Assembly: GCA_036373915.1 (NCBI GenBank)
Contig: DASUUU010000125.1
Location: forward strand, 1-49,912
Length of the DNA stretch: 49,912 nucleotides
Origin: JASLBX01 sp036373915
Lineage (GTDB): Bacteria > Actinomycetota > Actinomycetes > Jiangellales > Jiangellaceae
Direction: 5' to 3'
Positions within the stretch are counted from its first letter, which is position 1, and the number at the start of each line of letters is the position of its first letter. The notes beneath the pieces are model-generated. The model ran no database searches. It saw only the letters and a list, made by a program, of their open reading frames with translations, and was not told the origin of the DNA. This document shows, piece by piece, positions 33,177-41,121 of this stretch. A program made the translations under genes and the position numbers.

Positions 33177-34670
33177 TTGGACGTCGGTGCGCTCAACACC
33201 TTCCTGCTCGTAGGCGCCCTCGTCATCGTCGTCGCGATCGTCGCCGTACGGGTGAGCGTCATGTTCGGGCTGCCCAGCCTGGTGCTGTACCTCCTCATCG
33301 GACTGCTGCTGGGTGAGGCGGTGCTCGGCATCGAGTTCGACAACGCAGAGCTCGCTCAGGCGCTCGCGTTCGGAGCGCTGGCGGTCATCCTCGCCGAAGG
33401 TGGGCTTACGACCCGCTGGGAGGACGTGCGCCCATCATTCGGTGCCGGGTTGTCACTCGCCACGGTCGGAGTCGGTGTGAGTACCGCCGTGGTCGCCGTC
33501 ATCGGCCATTTCGTGCTCGGCCTCGATTGGCAGCTCGCGGTCCTGTTGGGTGCGGTGTTCGCACCGACGGACGCCGCGGCGGTGTTCTCCACGCTCCGAA
33601 GGGTTCCGCTCGTCCGCCGACCGGCCACGACGCTTGAAGCCGAGTCCGGTCTCAACGACGCCCCCACGGTCGTTCTTGTGACGGTTGTGAGTGCGGGCGA
33701 GGTCGTCGAGCGCGGTGTCGGGTTCGCGGCCCTGGAGATCCTCTATCAGCTGGGCGTGGGCGCACTGATCGGCGTTGCCGTTGGCTGGCTGGGTGCCAGT
33801 GGGTTGCGGAGAATGGCACTGCCGGCGTCGGGGCTCTACCCGCTGATGGTCATGACGCTCGCCGTGTTGGCATACGCAAGCGCGGCTACGGCGTCCGCGA
33901 GCGGGTTCGCGGCCGTCTACCTCGCGGCGCTCATCCTGGGCAACTCCCGGTTGCCGCACGGGACGGCCACCCGGTCGTTCGCCGAGGGACTGGCCTGGGG
34001 CGCTCAGATCGGCCTGTTCGTGATGCTCGGCCTGCTGGCGTCACCGTCGGACATGCCTGAAGCGATCCTTCCAGCCGTGGTCATCGGACTGGTGCTGACA
34101 CTGCTGGCCCGCCCGCTGTCTGTTGCGGTCTCCTCCCTGCCGTTCCGCATTCCGCTTCGTGAGCAGGCCTTCATGTCCTGGGCGGGGCTGCGCGGAGCCA
34201 CGCCGGTCATCCTCGCCACGATTCCGATGGCAGCCGGGCTGGAGGTATCAGGACAACTGTTCGCGGTCGTGTTCGTGGTGACGGTCGGGTTCACCATGCT
34301 TCAGGCACCGACCTTTCCCTGGGCGGCCCGAAAGCTAGGTGTCAGCGGTGGCACCGAGCCGCGGGACGCCGAGCTCGAATCGGCGCCTCTCGAACGGGTG
34401 GCGGCCGACCTGATCCAGGTGCGCGTGCCACCCGGTTCCCGGCTCCACGGTGTGGAGATCGGCGAACTGCGGTTGCCGCCAGGTGTTGCCGTATCCCTGA
34501 TTGTCCGGGCCGACGAGAGCTTCGTGCCCGAGCGGCGTACCAGGCTTCGGGTGGGTGACGAACTGCTCATCGTCTCTCCGCGCGCGCTTCGAGACGCCAC
34601 CGAGCAGCGACTTCGCGCTGTCGGCCGGCGCGGTCGGCTCGCGGGGTGGATCGACCGATCGGACGAGTAG
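33177..34670 (+). CDS. CPA1-family K+/H+ or Na+/H+ antiporter (NhaP2/CvrA-like) with TrkA_C-type domain
   Basis: 497 residues from a TTG start. About 12 membrane spans (residues 5-385) with the conserved FAPTDAAAVFSTLRR and ESGLNDAPTVV motifs, which contain the ion-binding Asp pair of CPA1 exchangers, then a cytoplasmic domain (about 415-485) with LIQVRVPPGSRLHGVEIGELRLPPGVAVSLIVR, a TrkA_C/RCK_C fold that binds nucleotide or ions. The TTG at 33177 is preceded by GAGGGTGAGGGA; GTG at 33144 is in frame but its extra 11 residues look untranslated, and (M)DVGALNTFLLVG lines up with NhaP2 starts. It exports K+ or Na+ for protons. Confidence 0.87.
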   Translation: MDVGALNTFLLVGALVIVVAIVAVRVSVMFGLPSLVLYLLIGLLLGEAVLGIEFDNAELAQALAFGALAVILAEGGLTTRWEDVRPSFGAGLSLATVGVGVSTAVVAVIGHFVLGLDWQLAVLLGAVFAPTDAAAVFSTLRRVPLVRRPATTLEAESGLNDAPTVVLVTVVSAGEVVERGVGFAALEILYQLGVGALIGVAVGWLGASGLRRMALPASGLYPLMVMTLAVLAYASAATASASGFAAVYLAALILGNSRLPHGTATRSFAEGLAWGAQIGLFVMLGLLASPSDMPEAILPAVVIGLVLTLLARPLSVAVSSLPFRIPLREQAFMSWAGLRGATPVILATIPMAAGLEVSGQLFAVVFVVTVGFTMLQAPTFPWAARKLGVSGGTEPRDAELESAPLERVAADLIQVRVPPGSRLHGVEIGELRLPPGVAVSLIVRADESFVPERRTRLRVGDELLIVSPRALRDATEQRLRAVGRRGRLAGWIDRSDE

Positions 34671-35228
34671 TCAGCACGCCGGCAGGGGCTCGACGGTGCT
34701 CTCTGGATCGGGCTCCGGGTCCTGCGGCCCGATGGCTTCGAACTGCTCGCCCAGGACGACGTCGATTACCTCGTCCTCACGCTCGGCAGGGACGTACCTG
34801 GCGCCCGGAAACTGCGACATGATCAGTTGCACGGCCAGATCTTCGGCATCCGCGGCCCGGACTTCGGCAACCCCCGCGACCGACCTGTCCAGTGGGTCGT
34901 TCGCGACGTCGAGTATGACGTACCCCTGCTCTCGCATCTCCCGGGCCACCTGACTCGCCAACCCGTTCTCGCTGGTGCCGTTGTAGACGTTGATCTCGAT
35001 CTCTTCCGGCGGTGGGGCCTCTGTCGGCACGGGCACCGCACAGACCGGCGTCTGCACGACAGGTTCAGTGTCGTCTTCGGTTGCGGCCGGCTCCGTGACA
35101 AGGTTCCAGGCGTACCAGGCCGCCCAGACGACGAGGCCGGTGAGGACGACAAGGGTGATGACGGTGCGAATCCGGCGGGACCGGCGCCGCTGCCTGAAGT
35201 CGTCCTCAATCGGCGGGTGGACGGCCAT
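34671..35228 (-). CDS. Membrane-anchored LytR_C-domain protein (Cei-like)
   Basis: 185 residues: Arg-rich cytoplasmic tail, one membrane span (about 23-43, VITLVVLTGLVVWAAWYAW), then an outside domain (about 75-165) with INVYNGTSENGLASQVAREMREQGYVI, the LytR_C fold. Related mycobacterial proteins (Cei) act in cell-envelope integrity; the domain may bind cell-wall polymers. GGAGGG lies 4 bases before the ATG. Co-oriented with the small gene upstream (22-base gap). Its stop directly abuts the antiporter stop. Confidence 0.85.
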   Translation of the reverse strand: MAVHPPIEDDFRQRRRSRRIRTVITLVVLTGLVVWAAWYAWNLVTEPAATEDDTEPVVQTPVCAVPVPTEAPPPEEIEINVYNGTSENGLASQVAREMREQGYVILDVANDPLDRSVAGVAEVRAADAEDLAVQLIMSQFPGARYVPAEREDEVIDVVLGEQFEAIGPQDPEPDPESTVEPLPAC

Positions 35229-35250
35229 CTACCCTCCGGGTGCTGGGAAG

Positions 35251-35580
35251 TTACGTTCGCGAGCCTAGCGGCGACCGGGGTTGCTCATTGACCAACGTCA
35301 GCACTCGGGCGTGGATGACCGCCCGCTGCGCCAGCGCGGCACGTAGCGCCCGGTGCAGTCCGTCCTCGAGGTACAACTCGCCTTCCCACTCCACAACATG
35401 AGCGAACAGGTCACCGTAGAATGTGGAATCCGCGGCTAGGAGAGTCTCGAGGTCGAGCGTGCGTTTGGTCGTGATGAGATCGTCGAGCCGGACCTGGCGC
35501 GGCGGTAGTTCAGACCACGCGCGCAGGCTGGTGTCGTGTTCTGGGTAAGGTCGCCCGTCACCGACTCGTTTGAAGATCAC
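35251..35580 (-). CDS. Conserved actinobacterial small protein, ParB/antitoxin-like
   Basis: 109 residues with a conserved block RQVRLDDLITTKRTLDLETL and LYLEDGLHRALRAALAQRAVIHARVL. The DGLHR motif and layout recall the ParB/sulfiredoxin fold; databases often label this family VapB-like antitoxin, but no toxin gene is next to it. GTG start with a TACACT -10-like box about 11 bases before it on the minus strand and no ribosome-binding site, so probably leaderless. It shares the 56-base spacer with the divergent HerA-like ATPase gene; such pairing seems conserved in actinobacteria, but I cannot verify that here. Confidence 0.7.
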   Translation of the reverse strand: MIFKRVGDGRPYPEHDTSLRAWSELPPRQVRLDDLITTKRTLDLETLLAADSTFYGDLFAHVVEWEGELYLEDGLHRALRAALAQRAVIHARVLTLVNEQPRSPLGSRT

Positions 35581-35636
35581 CCACCATAGTGTATTCGCTC
35601 CTCGCTAGGCTGCTGCGTGATCGGTGGGAGAGCGCT

Positions 35637-37307
35637 ATGGCCGAACGCAATGTTGTCGAGATCGTCCAACGGGGATATGCGTTCGACGTGCCCTGCATCG
35701 AACTGGGCGCGTTGGTCGTCGACGGCGAGCCACGGTCCGAAGCCAAGATCCGCGTCCCGTTGGGCATGCTCAACCGGCACGGGCTTATCGCTGGGGCCAC
35801 CGGTACCGGCAAGACGGTGACGTTGCAGGTGATGGCCGAGCAGCTGTCGATGGCCGGCGTCCCGGTGTTCGCAGCTGACATCAAGGGAGACCTCACCGGG
35901 CTGGCCTCGCCCGGAACACCGAGTGAGAAGCTGTCCGAACGCACAGCCGCTATCGGCCAGTCGTGGCAGCCGGCCGGGTTTCCGGTCGAGCTGTTGCGGC
36001 TCGGCGGATCAGGCGTCGGGGTCCCTGTCAGGGCCACCGTGACCTCGTTCGGACCCACACTGCTGTCGAAGGTGCTGCGGCTCAACCAGACCCAGGAGAG
36101 TTCGCTCGGGCTGGTCTTCCACTACGCCGACAAGGCGGGACTGCCGCTCGTGGATGTGAAGGATCTGCGGGCAGTGATTCAGCATCTCGTGTCGGACGAG
36201 GGAAAGAAGGATTTGGAGAATCTCGGCGGGCTGGCCAAGCAGACGGCCGGAGTGATTCTGCGAGAGCTGGTCAACTTCTCCGCGGCCGGCGGTGAGGAGT
36301 TCTTCGGCGAACCCGAGTTCGATGTGCACGACCTGCTCCGCGTGATCGATGACGGCCGCGGCGTGATCACGCTGCTCGAACTTCCCGGCGTCCACGACGA
36401 ACCGGTGCTCTTCTCGACCTTCCTGATGTGGCTGCTTGCCGAGCTGTTCGAGGTCATGCCGGAGGTCGGCGATATCGACAAGCCGAAGCTGGTGTTCTTC
36501 TTCGAGGAGGCGCACCTGCTGTTCACCGACGCGTCCCGCGACTTCTTGACCGCCCTGATCCAGACGGCGCGGCTGATCCGGTCCAAGGGGATAGGTGTCT
36601 TCTTCGTCACCCAGTCGCCCAAGGACATCCACGAGGACGTGCTGGCGCAGCTTGGTAGCCGGGTGCAGCACCAGTTGCGGGCCTTCACCCCCAACGACGC
36701 GGACGCGCTGAAGGCGAGCGTGCGCACATACCCGACCTCGACGTACGACCTGGAGAAGCTCCTTCAAGAACTTGGCATAGGCGAAGCTGTCGTGACGGTG
36801 ATGTCGGAGAAAGGTGCGCCGACCCCGGTGGCCCATGCGATGTTGCCGGCACCGCATTCGACAATGGCACCCTCGAAGACCGCGAGGCTGGAAGAGATCG
36901 TCAGTGGCTCGCCGCTGGCTCCGAAGTACGCCGGCGCGGTCGATCGGAGTTCCGCATACGAGATGCTGATGGGCGAGATCGCGGCGGCGTCGGCCGAACC
37001 AGAGCCCGAAAGTGCACCGACGCCGAGCGAAACGGCTCCCGCGCCCACGTTCCCGCCGCAGACAACGGTTCCGTCGGACGACCAGTACGCGGGCATGACA
37101 CCCGAACAGCGGCTGGAGGCGGAGATCCTCGGGACGTTGCCGGGGCCGGAATCGGGGCGCGGTGGCGGGACGAGACCGAAGCGATCACCGGCACCGCCCT
37201 CGCGGCCCGCCGGCGAGTCATTGATCGAGACTTTTCTCAACTCGGCTGCACAATCGCTGGGCAAGGAGATCTCGCGCGGCGTTTTCGGAAACCGGCGCCG
37301 TCGCTAG
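35637..37307 (+). CDS. HerA/DUF853-type P-loop ATPase
   Basis: 556 residues. Walker A is GATGTGKT near residue 53, Walker B is LVFFFEEAHLLF near 285, followed by an Arg-containing QTARLIRSKGIGVFFVTQSPKDI block, matching HerA-FtsK superfamily ATPases. The family includes DNA-pumping helicases; the DUF853 branch has no assigned pathway. A Pro/Ala-rich disordered segment (about 455-525) precedes an Arg-rich C-terminal helix. ATG at 35637 has GGGAG 6 bases before it; the GTG at 35589 does not. It is divergent from the ParB-like gene, which suggests common control but no defined partner. Confidence 0.87.
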   Translation: MAERNVVEIVQRGYAFDVPCIELGALVVDGEPRSEAKIRVPLGMLNRHGLIAGATGTGKTVTLQVMAEQLSMAGVPVFAADIKGDLTGLASPGTPSEKLSERTAAIGQSWQPAGFPVELLRLGGSGVGVPVRATVTSFGPTLLSKVLRLNQTQESSLGLVFHYADKAGLPLVDVKDLRAVIQHLVSDEGKKDLENLGGLAKQTAGVILRELVNFSAAGGEEFFGEPEFDVHDLLRVIDDGRGVITLLELPGVHDEPVLFSTFLMWLLAELFEVMPEVGDIDKPKLVFFFEEAHLLFTDASRDFLTALIQTARLIRSKGIGVFFVTQSPKDIHEDVLAQLGSRVQHQLRAFTPNDADALKASVRTYPTSTYDLEKLLQELGIGEAVVTVMSEKGAPTPVAHAMLPAPHSTMAPSKTARLEEIVSGSPLAPKYAGAVDRSSAYEMLMGEIAAASAEPEPESAPTPSETAPAPTFPPQTTVPSDDQYAGMTPEQRLEAEILGTLPGPESGRGGGTRPKRSPAPPSRPAGESLIETFLNSAAQSLGKEISRGVFGNRRRR

Positions 37308-37335
37308 CTGGATCGCTTGATCCCTGCGCTGCACT

Positions 37336-37917
37336 TCACTCGTCCTCGAGTTCCTGGGCGCAGACCTCTGTCAGCTCCGCGAGGTAGTCGGCCAGCGGTT
37401 GCAGGCCCGCCTCGGCTCGTCGCTCGTCGACGCCGTCCTCATCGGCTATCGGGCCGGGCGTCGCTTCGCCGCCGACACACCCGATCTGCGTGCCGTAGGT
37501 CTGCGGTTCGCCGCGGTTGGTCGCCACCCGGTCCTCCAGGTATGCGAGTTCTGTCGGATCCGCCTCGTCGTCCTGCACTGCCTCGCGCATCAGCTCGAGG
37601 GCGCGTTCCTGGAACGCCACGTCCTGGTCGGAATGCTGCGCGATGACCCAGGCCGCCGTCGCCCCGTCGGTGCCGACGAGCGACCGGGTCGGCCACCCGA
37701 ACTCGCTGATGATCTCGGCCAGGCGATCCGTCCGCTCGCGGTCTCCGTTTCCGGCGACCTGGCCGGTGCGCTCAGCCTGGTCGACAGCCTGCATCTCGAC
37801 AAGCTCAGCTTGTAGCTCGGGATTGAGCTCGACCTCCGGTTCCGAGCCACAGGACGCCGTCGCGGCCACCGCCGCAACGGCGACGACGAGGGCCTTGGCC
37901 AGCCGGCATATCCGCAT
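37336..37917 (-). CDS. Lipoprotein with DUF6624-like domain
   Basis: 193 residues: signal peptide with lipobox TASC (Cys23), then an Asp/Glu-rich helical domain (LAEIISEFGWPTRSLVG; AAWVIAQHSDQDVAFQERALELMREAV; LAYLEDRVATNRGEPQTYGTQ) typical of DUF6624 proteins. Start ATG 37917 has GGAG 10 bases upstream; GTG 37926 is less likely as it would sit next to the ribosome-binding site. It would be tethered to the outer face of the membrane. Function unknown. Convergent with the HerA-like gene. Confidence 0.8.
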   Translation of the reverse strand: MRICRLAKALVVAVAAVAATASCGSEPEVELNPELQAELVEMQAVDQAERTGQVAGNGDRERTDRLAEIISEFGWPTRSLVGTDGATAAWVIAQHSDQDVAFQERALELMREAVQDDEADPTELAYLEDRVATNRGEPQTYGTQIGCVGGEATPGPIADEDGVDERRAEAGLQPLADYLAELTEVCAQELEDE

Positions 37918-38084
37918 CGTGATCACACTCCGCGCGGAATCGTAGCGCGGGCCACGATCCGTCGCTGACCCGCCCGCCGGCGAGAATCCAGTGGAACCGC
38001 AGCGCCCGTCGAATCGGCAGCGGATGCGCTGGATCTCACATGACCGGCGCTTGCGCTACCGGGTCTCTCATGACTAGCGTCAGC

Positions 38085-38208
38085 ATCGCCCGGGCGACCG
38101 TCCGGGTGCTACGAGTGCCAGCGAAGTCCGGTGAGAATCCGGCGCTGTCCCGCAACTGTGAAGCCCTCGCGCGGCGTGGGGGATGAGCCAGGTCGCCTGC
38201 CTCGTGGC
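38085..38208 (+). ncRNA. Cobalamin (adenosylcobalamin) riboswitch
   Basis: The highly conserved core GCTGTCCCGCAACTGT lies inside 38117-38163, preceded by GCCAGCGAAGTCCGGTGAGA, and the B12-box-like GAGCCAGGTCGCCTGC is at 38185-38200. Upstream 38086-38115 forms the first helix side. This is the standard cobalamin aptamer, placed before a corrinoid uptake and cobamide synthesis operon. Exact ends are estimated. Confidence 0.95.
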
Positions 38209-38223
38209 AACGAATCTGTCCTC

Positions 38224-38289
38224 GGAGGAAGGGCCGTTCGTGCGGCGCCAGCCACGCAGACGACTTTCCTCCTCCCCAGCCGGAGGAGG
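38224..38289 (+). promoter_or_regulatory. Riboswitch expression platform: ribosome-binding-site sequestering hairpin and competitor
   Basis: CCTCCTCC (38268-38275) can pair with GGAGGAGG (38282-38289), the ribosome-binding site of btuF, over 8 bp with a 6-base loop. GGAGGAA (38224-38230), right after the aptamer, can pair with TTCCTCC (38266-38272) and would free the ribosome-binding site. The two pairings exclude each other, as expected for translational control. Confidence 0.7.
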
Positions 38290-38294
38290 CTCCC

Positions 38295-39257
38295 ATGAAG
38301 CATGCCTGGGCTCTTGCCCTCGTCGTATTACTCACCGCGGCCTGTGGCGACGACGGTACGGAAAGCGGCGGACCCGCCGTGGCCGGGCCGACGACCGAAC
38401 AACCCGCCGGTGAAACCTTTCCGGTGACGGTGGGTAGCGGCGAGCTCGCTGTCGAGATCGCGGCGCCGCCCGAGCGAATCGTGTCGCTGTCGCCGTCGGC
38501 CACGGAGATGCTGTTCGCGATCGGTGCGGGTGACTTGGTCGTCGCCGCCGATGAGTACTCCTACTACCCGGAAGAGGCGCCGACGACCGATCTGTCCGGG
38601 TTCACGCCCAACATCGAAGCGATCGCGAGCTACGACCCAGACCTGGTGGTGGCGCAAAGCGATCCCGGAGATCTGGTGTCCGGCCTGGCGGAGATCGGCG
38701 TACCGACGCTGATGCACCCTGCGGCCGCCACACTTGACGACACGTACACGCAGATCGAGCAGCTCGGCGCCGCAACCGGGCACGTGGGCGAGGCTGCGGC
38801 GCTGGTGGCGCAGATGCAGGCCGACATCGACGCGGTGGTGGGGTCGTTGCCGCAACGCGACGAGCCGCTGACGTACTACCACGAGCTGGACCCGGGCTAC
38901 TTCTCGGTGTCGAGCGACACATTCATCGGTCAGCTGTACGGGCTGCTGGGAATGCGGAGCATCGCGGACGAAGCCGGTGACGAGAGCGGCGGCTACCCGC
39001 AGCTGAGCCCCGAGTTCATCATCGAGGCGGATCCTGACGTCATCCTGCTCGCCGACGCGATGTGTTGCGGCATAGACGCGGCCGAGGTCGCGAATCGCCC
39101 GGGCTGGGAACAGCTGGGCGCTGTCCAGGCCGAGCGCATCATCGCCCTGGACGAAGACGTCGCGAGTCGCTGGGGCCCACGGGTCGTGGAGTTCCTCGAG
39201 ACCCTTGTGGCCGACCTCGCGGCGCTGGAACTGCTCGAGCTCGAAGCGGCGCAGTGA
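38295..39257 (+). CDS. btuF: Cobalamin-binding lipoprotein of ABC transporter (BtuF)
   Basis: 320 residues: lipobox LTAAC (Cys17), then a helical-backbone (type III) binding protein fold: RIVSLSPSATEMLFAIGAGDLVVAADEYSYYP; NIEAIASYDPDLVVA; LMHPAAATLDDTYTQIEQLGAATG; and the end RPGWEQLGAVQAERIIALDED. This is the BtuF/FepB-type capture protein for corrinoids, tethered outside the membrane. First gene after the riboswitch, and the ATG follows GGAGGAGG by 5 bases. Feeds BtuCD. Confidence 0.9.
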   Translation: MKHAWALALVVLLTAACGDDGTESGGPAVAGPTTEQPAGETFPVTVGSGELAVEIAAPPERIVSLSPSATEMLFAIGAGDLVVAADEYSYYPEEAPTTDLSGFTPNIEAIASYDPDLVVAQSDPGDLVSGLAEIGVPTLMHPAAATLDDTYTQIEQLGAATGHVGEAAALVAQMQADIDAVVGSLPQRDEPLTYYHELDPGYFSVSSDTFIGQLYGLLGMRSIADEAGDESGGYPQLSPEFIIEADPDVILLADAMCCGIDAAEVANRPGWEQLGAVQAERIIALDEDVASRWGPRVVEFLETLVADLAALELLELEAAQ

Positions 39258-39258
39258 G

Positions 39259-40308
39259 GTGGCACCCGTCACGGCGGTGGCCGACGCCGTAACCGTCCAC
39301 GCGAAGACCCGGCTGCGATGGCTGGTGGCCGCCAGTGGCCTGCTCGTCGTGTCGGTGCTGGCCGGCCTGGTGATCGGGCCGGCGGCCCTGCCGTTGCGCG
39401 GCGTGGTCATCGAGGTGGTCAACCTGCTCCCCGGACTGGAGCTCGCCGGTGGCCTGGACGAACGCGGGCAGGCCATCCTGTGGCAGTTGCGCGCGCCGCG
39501 CGTGGTGCTCGCCGTGCTGGTGGGCGGCATGCTGGCAGTGGCCGGGGCCGGGTACCAGGGCGTGTTCCGCAACCCGCTCGCGGATCCTTACCTGCTGGGG
39601 GTCGCCGCGGGGGCCGGGCTCGGGGCCACGTTCGCCATCGTGTCGGGTGCCGGCCGCGGTGTACTGCCGGTCGCCGCGTTCGTGGGCGGAACGGCCGCAG
39701 TCGCCGCGACCTACGCGCTCGGCCGGTCGGCCGGTGGACGCAGCACCCACTCGCTGATCCTTGCCGGTGTTGCGGTCGCGGCATTCCTCGTCGCGGTCCA
39801 GACGTACGTCCAGCAACGGCATGCCGACACGCTGCGCGAGGTGTATGGCTGGATTCTGGGCCGGCTGCTGACCGGCGGCTGGGGGGAGGTCGGCGGCATC
39901 GCGCCGTACGTGGTCGTGGCCGCCGCCGTGATCCTCGCCCACCGCCGGCTGCTCGACGTGCTCAGCGTGGGATCGGCCGAGGCCGGGGCGATGGGGGTGC
40001 CGACCGCACGGGTCCGCCTCGTCGTCGTGCTCGCCGCGACGCTGGGTACCGCGGCCGCCGTATCGGTTGTCGGCTTGATCGGCTTCGTGGGAATCGTGGT
40101 GCCCCACCTGGTCCGGATGATGGCCGGCACGTCGTACCGGATAGTGCTGCCGGTCTCCATCCTCGTGGGTGCGGTGTTCCTGGTGTGGGCCGACCTGCTG
40201 GCGCGGATGCTCGTGTCACCGGGGGAGCTCCCGGTAGGAGTGGTCACGGCGTTCGTGGGAGCACCGTTCTTCACCCTCGTGTTGCGGCGCGCCAGAAGGG
40301 CCTGGTGA
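39259..40308 (+). CDS. btuC: Corrinoid ABC-transporter permease (BtuC/FecCD family)
   Basis: 349 residues, about 10 membrane spans, FecCD family. Conserved motifs include LPLRGV, LWQLRAPRVVLAVLVGGMLAVAGAGYQGVFRNPLADP and LVGVVAAVS-type VSVVGLIGFVGIVVPHLVRMM. GTG start one base past the btuF stop. It forms the channel dimer for corrinoid import. FecCD permeases also carry siderophores; the riboswitch and cob genes point to cobalamin. Confidence 0.9.
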   Translation: MAPVTAVADAVTVHAKTRLRWLVAASGLLVVSVLAGLVIGPAALPLRGVVIEVVNLLPGLELAGGLDERGQAILWQLRAPRVVLAVLVGGMLAVAGAGYQGVFRNPLADPYLLGVAAGAGLGATFAIVSGAGRGVLPVAAFVGGTAAVAATYALGRSAGGRSTHSLILAGVAVAAFLVAVQTYVQQRHADTLREVYGWILGRLLTGGWGEVGGIAPYVVVAAAVILAHRRLLDVLSVGSAEAGAMGVPTARVRLVVVLAATLGTAAAVSVVGLIGFVGIVVPHLVRMMAGTSYRIVLPVSILVGAVFLVWADLLARMLVSPGELPVGVVTAFVGAPFFTLVLRRARRAW

Positions 40309-40314
40309 CGAGTT

Positions 40315-41121
40315 ATGAGCACCCTGACCGTCGATCGAGTGAATGTGGATCTGTTGGGCGTCCGAGTGCTTTCCGACGTCAGTCTGAGCGTGCCGTCGGG
40401 GCGGTGGGTGACGCTCGTCGGGCCGAACGGGGCGGGAAAGACGACGCTGCTTCGGGCCATCACCGGAGCGGTGGAGTACGCGGGCCGGATCGGCCTGGAC
40501 GGGCGTGACGCCGGGCGGCTCGGCCACCGCGAACGGGCTCGAATCATCGCCGTCGTACCGCAGCAGCCGGTACAGCCTGACGGCATGAGCGTGCTGGACT
40601 ATGTGCTGCTGGGCCGGACCCCATACGTGTCCTACTTCGGCGTGGAGACCGCCGCGGACGTCGCCGTGGTGGCTGACGTACTCGAGACTCTCGAGCTGAG
40701 TGCCCTCGCGGATCGGCCGGTGACCTCGCTGTCCGGCGGCGAGTTCCAGCGTGCGGTGCTGGCGCGTGCACTGGCCCAACAGGCGCCGATACTGCTCCTC
40801 GACGAGCCGACCACCTCGCTCGACCTTGGTCACGTCCAGCACGTGCTCGAGTTGGTCGACCGGCTGCGCCGCGACCGCGATCTGACAGTGGTGGCGGCCC
40901 TTCACGACTTGACCACGGCCGCGCAGTTCTCCGATCGGCTGGCGTTACTCGTCGACGGCCGGCTGGTCGCCGAGGGGCTACCGGACGAGGTGCTGACCCG
41001 CGACGTCATCGAGGCCCAATACGGCGCTCGGGTCCGGGTGGTCACCGATCCGGAGGCGGGTCTCGTCGTCGTGCCGGTACGCGCGGATGGTCATCAAGCC
41101 GGTGCGAGGGAGCTGCGGTGA
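40315..41121 (+). CDS. btuD: Corrinoid ABC-transporter ATPase (BtuD)
   Basis: 268 residues with Walker A GPNGAGKTT, signature LSGGEFQRA, Walker B ILLLDEPTTSLD and the H-loop in AALHDL. It powers the BtuC channel from the inside. ATG 6 bases after the btuC stop; its stop overlaps the cobQ GTG (GTGA). The short Gly/Ala/His C-terminal tail after residue 235 is weakly conserved. Confidence 0.93.
   Translation: MSTLTVDRVNVDLLGVRVLSDVSLSVPSGRWVTLVGPNGAGKTTLLRAITGAVEYAGRIGLDGRDAGRLGHRERARIIAVVPQQPVQPDGMSVLDYVLLGRTPYVSYFGVETAADVAVVADVLETLELSALADRPVTSLSGGEFQRAVLARALAQQAPILLLDEPTTSLDLGHVQHVLELVDRLRRDRDLTVVAALHDLTTAAQFSDRLALLVDGRLVAEGLPDEVLTRDVIEAQYGARVRVVTDPEAGLVVVPVRADGHQAGARELR

Noticed and set aside
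35251..35580. Toxin-antitoxin pair
   Set aside because: No toxin-like gene is adjacent; the antitoxin label rests only on family naming.
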